From UMGS1994 sp944386155 (GTDB lineage: Bacteria > Bacillota > Clostridia > TANB77 > CAG-508), in contig OZ006973.1 in assembly GCA_963931085.1 (NCBI GenBank), positions 620,001 through 684,000 of the forward strand: a stretch of DNA of 64,000 nt. The letters are read 5' to 3'. Under the pieces are notes generated by a model. That model was not told where the DNA came from, made no database searches, and worked only from the letters and a program-made list of their open reading frames with translations. Made by a program: the position numbers and the translations under genes. Below are positions 26,993 through 36,561 of this stretch, piece by piece; the first letter of the stretch is position 1; every line of letters begins with the position of its first letter.

Positions 26993-27679
26993 ATGAAAAA
27001 GATATTATTAGTAGAAGATAATGATACTATAGTGATGGGGCTTAAGTATCTACTTGAAAAAGAAAATTTTGAAGTAAAAACTGTAAAAAATTTAGAGGAA
27101 ACATATAAGATTGCTGAAAAAGAAAAGTTTAATTTATACTTATTAGATATAAATTTACCTGACGGAAATGGTTTTGATATTTGTAGTAAACTGAAAGAAA
27201 AAGAAGATGTTCCAATTATATTTTTGACAGCAAGAGATGATGAAAAAGATATAGTAAAAGGTTTAGATATGGGAGCAGATGATTATATTACAAAACCATT
27301 TAGAAATAGAGAACTTATATCTAGAATTAATAATGTATTAAGAAGATACGGAAAAAATGATAATAATTCAAAAGACAATATTATTAAAATAAACGAAATA
27401 GAAATAAATACAGATTCAGCAAAAGTTATGAAAAATGGAGAAGAAATTGTATTTACAAGTTTAGAATATAAAATATTAGTAATGCTTTTTAGTAATCCAA
27501 ATGTATTAATAACAAGACAGCAAATATTAGATAAGATATGGGATATTGCTGGAAACTTTGTGAATGATAATACTCTTACAGTTTATATTAAAAGAATAAG
27601 AGAAAAATTAGATGATAAAGATGGAAAAATAATAAAAACAGTAAGAGGACTTGGATATATAATAGAGGAGAGCAAATGA
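26993..27679 (+). CDS. OmpR/PhoB-family response regulator
   Basis: 228 residues. Receiver domain with acidic pocket (VEDND), phospho-acceptor Asp in YLLDINLPDG, switch Thr/Lys (FLTARDD, TKPF); C-terminal winged helix with RGLGYII end. It overlaps the histidine kinase by four bases (ATGA), so the pair is cotranslated. The ABC/FtsX genes next door suggest a system sensing cell-envelope stress or antimicrobial peptides. Confidence 0.96.
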   Translation: MKKILLVEDNDTIVMGLKYLLEKENFEVKTVKNLEETYKIAEKEKFNLYLLDINLPDGNGFDICSKLKEKEDVPIIFLTARDDEKDIVKGLDMGADDYITKPFRNRELISRINNVLRRYGKNDNNSKDNIIKINEIEINTDSAKVMKNGEEIVFTSLEYKILVMLFSNPNVLITRQQILDKIWDIAGNFVNDNTLTVYIKRIREKLDDKDGKIIKTVRGLGYIIEESK

Positions 27680-28923
27680 GATTTATAAGAAATAAAAAAT
27701 TATTTATAATAAGTACAATTTGTCTTATTTTTCTAATTGTAATAAGCACTATAGTTACAATTAAAGAATATGAAGATTATAATAATGAAATAGATAAAGT
27801 TTTTGTAAGATTAATATCTGTTATTAAAGAAGAATATCCAGATGTTGATGAAGAAGATATAATAAAAAACTTAGAATTAAATATGGAAAATGAAAATTCA
27901 GAAAATAATGAGAATAATAAAAATAACGATATTAATGAGATTTTAGAAAAATACAGTATAGATAATAAAATATTAGACGGGATAGAAAATAAAAAATATT
28001 CTAGCATAAGATATAATATTTTAATTATATTATTAGGATTTGTATTGTATTTATTAATAAATATAATACATGAGAGAAAAGAAAATAAGACAATAAGAGA
28101 AATAACAGAATATATTAAAAAAATAAATGAAAAGAAATATGAACTAAAAATAGAAGAAAATACAGAAAATGAATTAAGTAAATTGAAAAATGAATTATAT
28201 AAGATAACAGTAATGCTTAAAGAAGAAGCGGAAGAATCTATGGATGCAAAAAAGACACTTAAAGTTGCAATTGAAGATATTTCACATCAGCTAAAAACGC
28301 CACTTACATCAATGTCTATAATGCTTGATAATATAATAGAAAATCCAGATATGGAAAGTGACACAAGAAATTTATTTATACATGAAATCAATAGACAAAT
28401 TAAATGGATTAATTGGCTTATTTTATCACTTTTAAAACTTGCAAAATTAGATTCAAATACAATAGAATTTGAAAAAAATAATATTAATGTACAGAATTTA
28501 GTAAATAATGTTATCAAAAATCTAGAAATACCAATAGACATAAAAGAACAAAAGATTATTATAACTGGAGATAAAAATACTTCTTTTGTTGGAGATTATA
28601 ATTGGGAAAATGAAGCAATAACAAATGTTCTTAAGAATTGTATAGAACATACAGATAAAAATAAAAATATTTATATTAAGTTTGAAGAAAATAATTTTTA
28701 TACTAAAATAGAAATAATTGATGAAGGAAATGGTATAGATAAAGAAGATTTAAAACATATTTTCAAAAGATTTTATAAAGGAAAAAATTCTTCAGAAAGT
28801 AGTATTGGAATTGGACTTGCTTTAGCTAAAACTATAATTGAAAAAGATAATGGACAAATTGTTTGTACATCTGAAGTAAATAAGGGAACAAAATTTGAAA
28901 TTAGATATATGAAAAACATGTAA
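27676..28923 (+). CDS. sensor histidine kinase
   Basis: 415 residues. First membrane helix about 9-27, an outer Asn/Glu-rich region of some 85 residues, second helix about 114-131 (NILIILLGFVLYLLINII), HAMP-like linker, H-box EDISHQLKTPLTSM, N-box (ITNVLKNCIEHT), and G boxes (DEGNGIDKEDL, IGIGLALAKTI). It overlaps the regulator gene. A terminator follows, so the ABC genes are a separate unit. Confidence 0.95.
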   Translation: MRFIRNKKLFIISTICLIFLIVISTIVTIKEYEDYNNEIDKVFVRLISVIKEEYPDVDEEDIIKNLELNMENENSENNENNKNNDINEILEKYSIDNKILDGIENKKYSSIRYNILIILLGFVLYLLINIIHERKENKTIREITEYIKKINEKKYELKIEENTENELSKLKNELYKITVMLKEEAEESMDAKKTLKVAIEDISHQLKTPLTSMSIMLDNIIENPDMESDTRNLFIHEINRQIKWINWLILSLLKLAKLDSNTIEFEKNNINVQNLVNNVIKNLEIPIDIKEQKIIITGDKNTSFVGDYNWENEAITNVLKNCIEHTDKNKNIYIKFEENNFYTKIEIIDEGNGIDKEDLKHIFKRFYKGKNSSESSIGIGLALAKTIIEKDNGQIVCTSEVNKGTKFEIRYMKNM

Positions 28924-28956
28924 AAGATGGACTTTTTTATAAAATCCATCTTTTTT
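28923..28956 (+). terminator. terminator of the two-component operon
   Basis: AAAGATGGA / TCCATCTTT followed by TTTTTT. Confidence 0.8.
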
Positions 28957-28970
28957 AAAATTTTTTAAAT

Positions 28971-29005
28971 TTAGTCACTAAATAGTCACTTTACATTAGT
29001 ATAAT
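28971..29005 (+). promoter_or_regulatory. promoter with direct repeats, probable response-regulator site
   Basis: Two copies of TAGTCACT (28972-28979 and 28983-28990), spaced 11 bases, lie over the place of a missing -35 box. TATAAT follows at 29000-29005. Tandem half-sites one helical turn apart next to a lone -10 are typical of OmpR-family activation. Confidence 0.65.
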
Positions 29006-29031
29006 CTAAATATCAGAAAGGAGAAAAATTT

Positions 29032-29709
29032 ATGGAGATATTAAGAGTTGAAAATTTAAGAAAAACTTATGGAAAAGGAGAGAATGTTGTTCATGCAGTT
29101 GATGATGTATCTTTTTCAGTAGAAAAAGGAGAATTTATAGCAATTGTTGGTGCTAGTGGATCTGGTAAATCAACACTTCTTCATCTTTTAGGAGGAGTTG
29201 ACAGACCAACATCAGGAAAAGTTTATATTGATGGTAAAGATATATATAGCTTAAGTGATGATAATTTAGCGATATTTAGAAGAAGACAAGTAGGATTAAT
29301 ATATCAATTTTATAATTTAATCCCAATATTAAATGTAGAAGAAAATATAACTCTTCCATGTGAATTAGATGGAAAAGAAATAGATAAACAAAGATTAGAA
29401 GAGGTTTTGAAAACTTTAAATTTAACAAACAGAAGAAAAAACTTACCAAATGAATTATCAGGAGGTCAGCAACAAAGAGTCTCAATAGGAAGAGCTGTTA
29501 TAAACAATCCAGCAATAATGCTAGCTGATGAGCCAACTGGAAACTTAGATAGTAAAGCATCAGAAGAAATAATTTCATTATTAAGACTTTCTAATAAAAA
29601 ATATAACCAAACAGTAATTATAATAACTCATGACGAAAAGATTGCTTTAGAAGCAGATAGAGTTATTACAATTGGTGATGGAAAAATTATAAAAGATGAA
29701 AGGAATTAA
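29032..29709 (+). CDS. ABC transporter ATP-binding protein (MacB/LolD/BceA type)
   Basis: 225 residues: Walker A GASGSGKSTLL, Q-loop YQFYNLIP, signature LSGGQQQRVSIGRA, Walker B MLADEPTGNLD, H-loop ITHDEK. The sequence class pairs with FtsX-type permeases, and the next gene is one, two bases after the stop. Likely powers mechanotransmission or removal of membrane-active peptides, controlled by the neighbouring two-component system. Confidence 0.97.
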   Translation: MEILRVENLRKTYGKGENVVHAVDDVSFSVEKGEFIAIVGASGSGKSTLLHLLGGVDRPTSGKVYIDGKDIYSLSDDNLAIFRRRQVGLIYQFYNLIPILNVEENITLPCELDGKEIDKQRLEEVLKTLNLTNRRKNLPNELSGGQQQRVSIGRAVINNPAIMLADEPTGNLDSKASEEIISLLRLSNKKYNQTVIIITHDEKIALEADRVITIGDGKIIKDERN

Positions 29710-29711
29710 AA

Positions 29712-32300
29712 ATGAAAATATTAAATAAGTTAACAATAAATAATTTGAAATTAAATAAAAAGCGTACTATTGTTACTATAATAGGAATTATTTTATCTAC
29801 TGCACTTATATGTGCTGTAGCTGGTGTGTTTTCAAGTTTTAGGCAGACTTTAATAGATGCCGCAAAAGTAGATCCTGGAGATTTTCATGTAACTTTTGAA
29901 GGAGTTCCTGAAGATGAAGTTAAATATATAGTAAACAATAGAGAAGTAGATACGTTTTTCTATACACAGCCTGTTGGTTATTCTAAACTTGAAGGGAGTG
30001 CTAATGAATATAAACCATATTTGCATTTAATGGAATATGATAAAACAGCTTTAACTAGTTATGGAATAAAACTTGTAGAAGGAAGACTTCCTGAAAATTC
30101 AAATGAGCTTATAATATCATCATCTATAGATACTAATGCAAATGTGGAATATAAAATAGGTGATAAGCTTACATTAGATATAGGAAAGAGAATGTCTGAA
30201 GGACATGAACTTAATCAAGATAATCCATATGCAACAGAGAAATTTAATGAGAGTACAGGAGCATATGAGGCTTATGATGGAGAAGAAACGCTAGAGCATA
30301 TGGAAACAAGAGAATTTACTATAGTAGGAATAATGGAAAGACCAAATTATACAGTAGAACCATATGATTCACCTGGATATACAGTAATTACTGTTATGGA
30401 TGATATGAGAGATACTGTGAATATTTCAGTAAAGATGAAAGATGTAAGAAATACATACGAATTTATAAAAGATATCTTAGATATAGATAATATAGATGAT
30501 ATGTATAATTATGATGCAAAATATGAAGTTATTACGAACTATGATATTTTAGCTATGTCAGGTGTTACAAGAAGTGGTGATACTGGAAATGTAATTTTTA
30601 CATTAATTGCTATAGTAATTGGAATAATAATAGTAGCAAGTGTATTTGTTATAAGAAATAGTTTTGCAATATCAGTATCAGAGAGAATGAAACAAATTGG
30701 AATGATAGTAAGTGTAGGTGCTACTAAAAAACAAATAAAAAAATCAGTATTATTTGAAGGTGTAATAGTTGGTTTAATAGGAATTCCTATAGGAATACTA
30801 TGTGGTATTTTAGCTACATTTATTTTAGTTAAGTTTTCTCAAGCAATGATTGGTGATATGATGAATGGAATGACATTTTCTTTTGCAATGCCAATATCTG
30901 CAGTAATTTTAAGTATAATTTTAGCAATAGTTACAATTTACTTATCTACAAGATCATCTGCTAGAAAAGCTTCAAAAGTATCTCCAATAGAGGCTATAAG
31001 AAGTAATAATGAAATAAAAATTAAAGCAAAAAAAGTGAAATCTCCTAAGATTATTAAAAAGATTTTTGGAATAGGAGGAGATATAGCTTATAAGAATTTA
31101 AAAAGAAATAGAAGCAAATATAGAACTACAGTAATTTCTTTAGTTGTAAGTATTACAATATTTATTTCACTTTCAACATTTATGAATTATGTATTTGATT
31201 TATCTGGACTATATTATACAGATATTAATTATGATGTTGAAATGTATATATCTAATGCAGAGGGTAATGAAGAAGAAGGTTATAATGAAAAAATAGAAGC
31301 AGTTAAAAATTTAGAAACAAATAAAGATTATACAATGCAAAGAGGTATATTCTGTTCAGGAGAAGAAAGTAATATTGATAACTTTTTAACAAAAGACGGA
31401 AAAGAATATTATGATGAGATATGGGGCGGAAGTCCTTCTATAAGATTAGTTTCTCTTGGAAAAGAACCATATAGAAAATATATAGATAAGTTAGGCTTGA
31501 GTTATGATGAAGTAAAAGATAAAGCAATATGTTTAGATATGGGAAAACAATCTTATAAGAAAAAGCAAATAGATGTAATAAATATTAATAAAGGAGATAA
31601 TATTACAGGAAAAATATATGATGTAAATTATAAAAAAGAAATTAGTTTAGAAGTTGCAGAAGTAACAGAAGAAAAACCAATTGGTATAAATGAGTCAGAT
31701 ACACAAGTATTTATAGTAAGTGACGAATACTTAGATGCTAATTCAAGTAGTGAAGGAGATGATTATGTTACATTTTATATAGATGCAACAGATGCAGATG
31801 AACTTGAAAAAGAAGTAAATAATACAGAAGTTTTAAAAGGAGTCGAAGTATATAATATTCAAAAAGAAGTAGAACAAATGAAGAGAATGATAATATGGAT
31901 TTCTGTATTTTTATATGGTTTCATAATAGTAATTACATTAATTGGAGTAACTAATATATTTAACACTATAACAACAAATATGAATTTACGTAGTAAAGAA
32001 TTTGCGATGCTTAAATCAATTGGTATGACTAAAAAAGAGTTTAATAGAATGATTAATTTAGAAAGTATATTCTATGGAGTAAAATCACTTTTAATAGGAA
32101 ATGTATTAGGAGTTGGACTTTCATACTTTATTTATAAAACAGTTGCAGATGCAATGGACTTTGGATTCCAGTTACCAATTAAGTCAATAATTATATCAAT
32201 TGTATTTGTTATGATTGTTGTTTCAATTATTATGAGATATTCATTAAAGAAAATTAATAAACAAAATATAATTGAAACTATAAGAAAAGAAAATATTTAA
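29712..32300 (+). CDS. FtsX/MacB-type ABC permease
   Basis: 862 residues with two FtsX blocks. First helix about 18-42, outer domain to about 285, three helices about 290-420 with SERMKQIGMIVSVGATKKQI; a second helix at about 470-490 (TVISLVVSITIFISLSTF), another outer domain, then three terminal helices with RSKEFAMLKSIGMTKKEF. Both cytoplasmic signature loops are intact. Architecture fits duplicated MacB-type permeases of clostridial peptide-resistance systems. Substrate unknown. Confidence 0.93.
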   Translation: MKILNKLTINNLKLNKKRTIVTIIGIILSTALICAVAGVFSSFRQTLIDAAKVDPGDFHVTFEGVPEDEVKYIVNNREVDTFFYTQPVGYSKLEGSANEYKPYLHLMEYDKTALTSYGIKLVEGRLPENSNELIISSSIDTNANVEYKIGDKLTLDIGKRMSEGHELNQDNPYATEKFNESTGAYEAYDGEETLEHMETREFTIVGIMERPNYTVEPYDSPGYTVITVMDDMRDTVNISVKMKDVRNTYEFIKDILDIDNIDDMYNYDAKYEVITNYDILAMSGVTRSGDTGNVIFTLIAIVIGIIIVASVFVIRNSFAISVSERMKQIGMIVSVGATKKQIKKSVLFEGVIVGLIGIPIGILCGILATFILVKFSQAMIGDMMNGMTFSFAMPISAVILSIILAIVTIYLSTRSSARKASKVSPIEAIRSNNEIKIKAKKVKSPKIIKKIFGIGGDIAYKNLKRNRSKYRTTVISLVVSITIFISLSTFMNYVFDLSGLYYTDINYDVEMYISNAEGNEEEGYNEKIEAVKNLETNKDYTMQRGIFCSGEESNIDNFLTKDGKEYYDEIWGGSPSIRLVSLGKEPYRKYIDKLGLSYDEVKDKAICLDMGKQSYKKKQIDVININKGDNITGKIYDVNYKKEISLEVAEVTEEKPIGINESDTQVFIVSDEYLDANSSSEGDDYVTFYIDATDADELEKEVNNTEVLKGVEVYNIQKEVEQMKRMIIWISVFLYGFIIVITLIGVTNIFNTITTNMNLRSKEFAMLKSIGMTKKEFNRMINLESIFYGVKSLLIGNVLGVGLSYFIYKTVADAMDFGFQLPIKSIIISIVFVMIVVSIIMRYSLKKINKQNIIETIRKENI

Positions 32301-32433
32301 AATTATAATGATTATAAAAATGTTTAAAGCAGTATTTATAAAACAAAAATAAATTAAAAACAAAAAATTAAATAAAAATAGTTTATAAAATAAGAAAATA
32401 GGAAAACTAGTAATATAAAGAAAGGTTTTTAAT

Positions 32434-33096
32434 ATGTTACTAGTTTTTCTTTTTTTGTTAATATTTATAATTTTTATTATTTTAGGAATTATCTTTTCAA
32501 AAATAGAAATAGATGGAAGATTTGAGTTTGATAATCTACATAATGAAAAAGAAACAAATTCATTTAAATATCAAATATATATAAATTTGTATCTATTTAA
32601 GGCAAAATATTTTAGATTAATGAGGTTAAAAATTAATTCAGAATATTTAAAGTTATATAAATACAAAATAAAAACAAAAGAAGCATGCGTAGATATTTTA
32701 AAAAAGATAGATATAAATAAAATAATAAAATCACTTAAAATAAAATATTTAAAAATTTTAAAAATGAAATTAAGTAAAATAATTTTACATGGAAAAATTA
32801 ATACTAAAAATGATTTTTTAACAATGCATTTAGTTACTTTTTTACAAGTAATAATATTTAATATTATAGGATATTTAAGTTTTAAAAATAGTAATGAAAA
32901 AATAAGAGAAGTAGATATTAATATTAAACCAATATTTGAATCTCAAAATTTTTATAGTTTATTCTACGAAAATGATAAAAAGTTTATAAAAAGTAATTTA
33001 AATTTAAAATTTACAGTTGATTTAGAAACAATTAGTTTATTAAAATTTGCATATAAAATAAACAAAAATATGAAAGTAGAAAATAGAATAAAATAA
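32434..33096 (+). CDS. DUF2953-type membrane protein (YtfI-like)
   Basis: 220 residues: N-terminal hydrophobic segment (LLVFLFLLIFIIFIILGIIF), a basic middle, and a C-terminal KFTVDLETISLLKFAYKI segment. Size, membrane start and position right before ytfJ match the DUF2953/YtfI gene of endospore formers. Sequence is divergent, so the name rests partly on context. AGAAAGG precedes the ATG. Confidence 0.7.
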   Translation: MLLVFLFLLIFIIFIILGIIFSKIEIDGRFEFDNLHNEKETNSFKYQIYINLYLFKAKYFRLMRLKINSEYLKLYKYKIKTKEACVDILKKIDINKIIKSLKIKYLKILKMKLSKIILHGKINTKNDFLTMHLVTFLQVIIFNIIGYLSFKNSNEKIREVDINIKPIFESQNFYSLFYENDKKFIKSNLNLKFTVDLETISLLKFAYKINKNMKVENRIK

Positions 33097-33147
33097 ATCC
33101 TATTGCAAAAAATAATATTATAAAATTATGAAGAAAGGAGAAAATAA

Positions 33148-33696
33148 ATGGATCATCCAATTGAAGATATTATGAAAACAACAATGGGAAGCTTAAAAGA
33201 TATGGTAGATGTAAATACAATAGTTGGTACTCCAATAGAAACAAAAACTAATGCTGTAATTATACCAATTTCAAAAGTATGTTTTACATTTGCTTCTGGA
33301 GGAAGTGAATTTAAAGGTGAAACAATAAATGAATATACTAAAAAAGAAAAAGAAGAAGCTATACAATATAGGCTTCCTTTCGGTGGAGGTAGCGGAGCAG
33401 GTGTAGCAATTAAGCCAGTGGCCTTTTTAGTAGTAAATGGTGATACAGTAAAGTTATTACCAATTGACTATAATTCAACTTTAGATAAATTAATAGATTA
33501 TGTTCCTGACATGGTTGAAAAAGGAAGTGAAGCTATAAAATGTATGAAGGAAAAAAATAAAAACATAAAAGAATTAAAAACTAAAATAGAAGAAAGTATT
33601 AGAAAAGATATCGATAAAACTTTAAAAGATAATAAATCTGATGAGAAAAAAGAAGACATTCCAATGGAAAATGAATATACTGAAATGCCAGAATAA
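33148..33696 (+). CDS. ytfJ: sporulation protein YtfJ (GerW)
   Basis: 182 residues. The family core is clear: HPIEDIMKTTMGSLKDMVD, IPISKVCFTFASGGSEF and the glycine-rich FGGGSGAGVAIKPVAFLVV. The C-terminus is a charged tail. YtfJ/GerW is a spore protein affecting germination in Bacillus. Ribosome site GAAAGGAG; 51 bases after the DUF2953 gene, so one operon. Confidence 0.95.
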   Translation: MDHPIEDIMKTTMGSLKDMVDVNTIVGTPIETKTNAVIIPISKVCFTFASGGSEFKGETINEYTKKEKEEAIQYRLPFGGGSGAGVAIKPVAFLVVNGDTVKLLPIDYNSTLDKLIDYVPDMVEKGSEAIKCMKEKNKNIKELKTKIEESIRKDIDKTLKDNKSDEKKEDIPMENEYTEMPE

Positions 33697-33706
33697 AAAT
33701 TAAAAT

Positions 33707-33753
33707 AAAAGAGTTTTGTAATTATTAGTTAAATAATTATAAAGCTCTTTTTT
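33707..33753 (+). terminator. terminator after ytfJ
   Basis: AAAAGAGTTTTGTAATTATT / AATAATTATAAAGCTCTTTT, long stem with GU pairs, then TTTTTT. Confidence 0.85.
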
Positions 33754-33815
33754 ATTAATAGTAGAAAAGATGAATAGATATATGGTATAATCTAGAAAAA
33801 ATTGGGAGTAGAAAA

Positions 33816-34493
33816 ATGAAAAATAAAGAAATAGATATGGTTGAGCAATTTGAAAATATGGTAAATAGTAAAGAAAAAAGAAAAAAGAGAAATTTTAAAG
33901 TAAAATTACTCGTATTATTAATTATTTTTATTATGATAATTGCTTTAATATATAATATGAAATCATATACAGCTAATATAGAGAGAATAAATCTTCTTAG
34001 AATTTATGGCGCTTCAGAATTTGAAATAGCATATTCAAAAAAAGACTTATGGCAAAATGGTTTTTATATATATAAAGTTGCAGATATTCCTGAAATAGAG
34101 ATACATACAGTTTATAATAAAAGTGATAATTTATTTATTACAGATATTGAATCAAGATATTATAAATATTATTTTGAAAAATGGGAAAATGAAAATAAAG
34201 ATAAGTTTATTGTTCAAGAAAGTTATGAAGATTATACATGTAAAAACATGAAAAAAGAAGATTGGATTTTAAGTTATAGTACATATATAGAAGTAAGTAA
34301 TTATGATGAACTGGTAGAGGCGACAAATGATATAATCAACTTTTTAAATTATATGGATAAAGATAAAATGCTTGTTAAAAGTTATATTAAATATGATGGA
34401 AAATTAATTATGCCACATAATGTATCAGATCAAAGTAATGAAGAAATATTAAAATCAGCAGAGAGACAATTTAAAGAAGGTATGAATTATTGA
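33816..34493 (+). CDS. single-pass membrane protein of unknown function
   Basis: 225 residues: a basic cytoplasmic N-terminus (about 28 residues, KEKRKKRNFKVK), one helix (about 29-47), then an outer domain of about 175 residues containing RIYGASEFEIAYSKKDLW and an amphipathic Asn/Asp-rich C-terminus. No known domain recognised. GGGAG lies 8 bases before ATG. It stands alone between two terminator/promoter regions. Confidence 0.7.
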   Translation: MKNKEIDMVEQFENMVNSKEKRKKRNFKVKLLVLLIIFIMIIALIYNMKSYTANIERINLLRIYGASEFEIAYSKKDLWQNGFYIYKVADIPEIEIHTVYNKSDNLFITDIESRYYKYYFEKWENENKDKFIVQESYEDYTCKNMKKEDWILSYSTYIEVSNYDELVEATNDIINFLNYMDKDKMLVKSYIKYDGKLIMPHNVSDQSNEEILKSAERQFKEGMNY

Positions 34494-34607
34494 TATTAGT
34501 TATAATATTTTTGTCGATAGTTTTTGTTATAGATAACCTTGCACAAAACTATATTTGAGTGATAAAATATAACATATTAATTTACTTAAGAAAAGGAGAA
34601 ATAAAGT

Positions 34608-35276
34608 TTGATGGAAGAAATTTTAGAAATAGTAAATACTTTTGAAGTTCAAACAATGATAAGACTTTTACTTTGTGTACTTTTAGCAGGATTCATTGGA
34701 ATGGAAAGAGAACATTTAAAAAAGCCAGCAGGAGCTAGAACACATATGTTACTTTGCATTAGTGGTTGTTTAGTAATGCTAACAGGAGAATATGTTTCAA
34801 TAGGATCTGAAATGGCAGATATGACAAGACTTCCAGCACAACTATTATCAGGCATTGGTTTTATAGGTGCAGGAACAATACTAAAAGATGGATCAAACAT
34901 TAAAGGTCTTACAACAGCTGCAAGCCTATTATGTACAACATGTATAGGACTTGCTGTAGGAGCAGGATTCTATCTTGGAGGAATTATAGGAACTATAGTG
35001 CTTTATATAATATTATCACATTCATATAAATTATATGATGCTTGGGATTCAAAATTTGTATCATATAAAATGAGTTTAAAATATAAAGAAGAATGCGATA
35101 TAGAACAAATACAAGAAATATTAGATAAAGCAGGATATAAAATAGGATCTATAAAAATTGATGAAGAAAAGAAACAAATTGTTGTTTTAGGAAAATATAG
35201 TGAAATATCAAATAAGAACAAGCTAGTAGCTGATTTGATGAAAAGAGGAAAAATTACAGAAATTATAGAAGGATAG
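34608..35276 (+). CDS. MgtC/SapB-family membrane protein
   Basis: 222 residues. Diagnostic N-terminal block: RLLLCVLLAGFIGMEREH, KPAGARTHMLLCISGC, and IGFIGAGTILKDG; four or five helices, then a small C-terminal ACT-like domain (GYKIGSIKIDEEKKQIVV). MgtC proteins inhibit F-ATPase or adapt cells to low Mg. The start is TTG 34608 (9 bases from GGAG) or ATG 34611; I favour the former slightly. Confidence 0.92.
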   Translation: MMEEILEIVNTFEVQTMIRLLLCVLLAGFIGMEREHLKKPAGARTHMLLCISGCLVMLTGEYVSIGSEMADMTRLPAQLLSGIGFIGAGTILKDGSNIKGLTTAASLLCTTCIGLAVGAGFYLGGIIGTIVLYIILSHSYKLYDAWDSKFVSYKMSLKYKEECDIEQIQEILDKAGYKIGSIKIDEEKKQIVVLGKYSEISNKNKLVADLMKRGKITEIIEG

Positions 35277-35288
35277 GTATTAAGCAAA

Positions 35289-36539
35289 ATGGAGAACATA
35301 GAAGAAATTAAGCAAAAAGCAAATTGGTGTTTACAATGTAAAACAAAACCATGTATGGAAAAAGGATGTCCAATTCACACAAATATTCCAGAATTTATTT
35401 CAAAAATAAAAGAAGAAAAATTTAAAGAAGCATATGATATACTTCAAGGAAATAATATATTTAGCCATATTTGTGGAACAATATGCCCACAAGAAGAACA
35501 ATGTGAAGGAAGTTGTATAAGAGGAATAAAACAAGTGCCAACAAGTATAGGAAAATTAGAAAAGTTTGTTAATGAATGGGCAAAAGAGAATGAATATGAA
35601 TTTGTATATCAAGTAGGAGAAGAAAAAGATAAAAAAGTAGCAATAATCGGTTCAGGACCTGCAGGACTTGAATGTGCATATGAACTAAGAAAACAAGGAT
35701 ATCAAGTTACTATATTTGAAAAAGATGAAGATTTTGGTGGAATATTAAGATATGGTATACCAGATTTTAGACTTTCAAAAGATATTATCAAAAAGATAAT
35801 AGATAAATTAAAAAAGATGGGAATTATCTTTAAAAATAATACTTGTTTGGGAAAAGATATTACGATAGAAGATTTAAAAAATGAGTTTGATGCTATATTT
35901 TTAGGAATAGGTGCTGAAAAATCATCAACATATGATTTAGGAGATTTTGAAAGCATATATGATTCTGATACATTTTTAAGAGCATATAATAATAAAAAAT
36001 ATCTAGATAATCTAGGAGATGTTGTAGTAATCGGTGGCGGAAATGTCGCAATGGATTCTGCAAGAGCTGCTATAAGAATGAATGCAAAATCTGTTTCTAT
36101 ATTATATAGAAGAGATAAAGATCATATGCCAGCAAGAAGTATAGAACTAGAAGAAGCAATAGAAGATGGAGTAAAACCTGTATTTTTAACAAGAGTTATA
36201 AAAGGAATAGGAACAGGAAAAAAACTTGAAAAATTAGAATGTATAAAAACAGAAATAATAGATCATAAAGCAATAGATATAGTAAATTCAGAATTTGAAT
36301 ATAAAGCAGATTCAGTAGTTTTTGCAATAGGATTAAAACCAAACAAGGAATTATTACAAAAACAAAATATTGAATTAAATGAATACGGATTAATAAAAGT
36401 TGATGAAAATTGTAGAACTAGTATTGAAAAAGTATATGCTGGTGGAGATGTGATGGAAAGTAAATCAACAGTTTGTAGAGCTATAAGTTCTGCAAGAACA
36501 GCTGCAAAAGCAATAATATCTGATTTAGAATCTAGATAA
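35289..36539 (+). CDS. FAD/NAD(P) oxidoreductase, GltD/SudA-like
   Basis: 416 residues. N-terminal cysteine-rich Fe-S domain (CLQCKTKPCMEKGCPIH, then CGTICPQEEQCEGSCIRG), FAD-binding GSGPAGLECAYELRKQG, NADPH-binding VIGGGNVAMDSARAA, and C-terminal VYAGGDVMESKSTVCRAI. This is the glutamate synthase small subunit fold shared by homotetrameric GltA, SudA/NfnB and PreT. No partner subunit (gltB, nfnA) is adjacent, so which reaction it runs is open. It starts 12 bases after MgtC. Confidence 0.88.
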   Translation: MENIEEIKQKANWCLQCKTKPCMEKGCPIHTNIPEFISKIKEEKFKEAYDILQGNNIFSHICGTICPQEEQCEGSCIRGIKQVPTSIGKLEKFVNEWAKENEYEFVYQVGEEKDKKVAIIGSGPAGLECAYELRKQGYQVTIFEKDEDFGGILRYGIPDFRLSKDIIKKIIDKLKKMGIIFKNNTCLGKDITIEDLKNEFDAIFLGIGAEKSSTYDLGDFESIYDSDTFLRAYNNKKYLDNLGDVVVIGGGNVAMDSARAAIRMNAKSVSILYRRDKDHMPARSIELEEAIEDGVKPVFLTRVIKGIGTGKKLEKLECIKTEIIDHKAIDIVNSEFEYKADSVVFAIGLKPNKELLQKQNIELNEYGLIKVDENCRTSIEKVYAGGDVMESKSTVCRAISSARTAAKAIISDLESR

Positions 36540-36561
36540 ACATTAAAAGGAGGTAAGTCAA

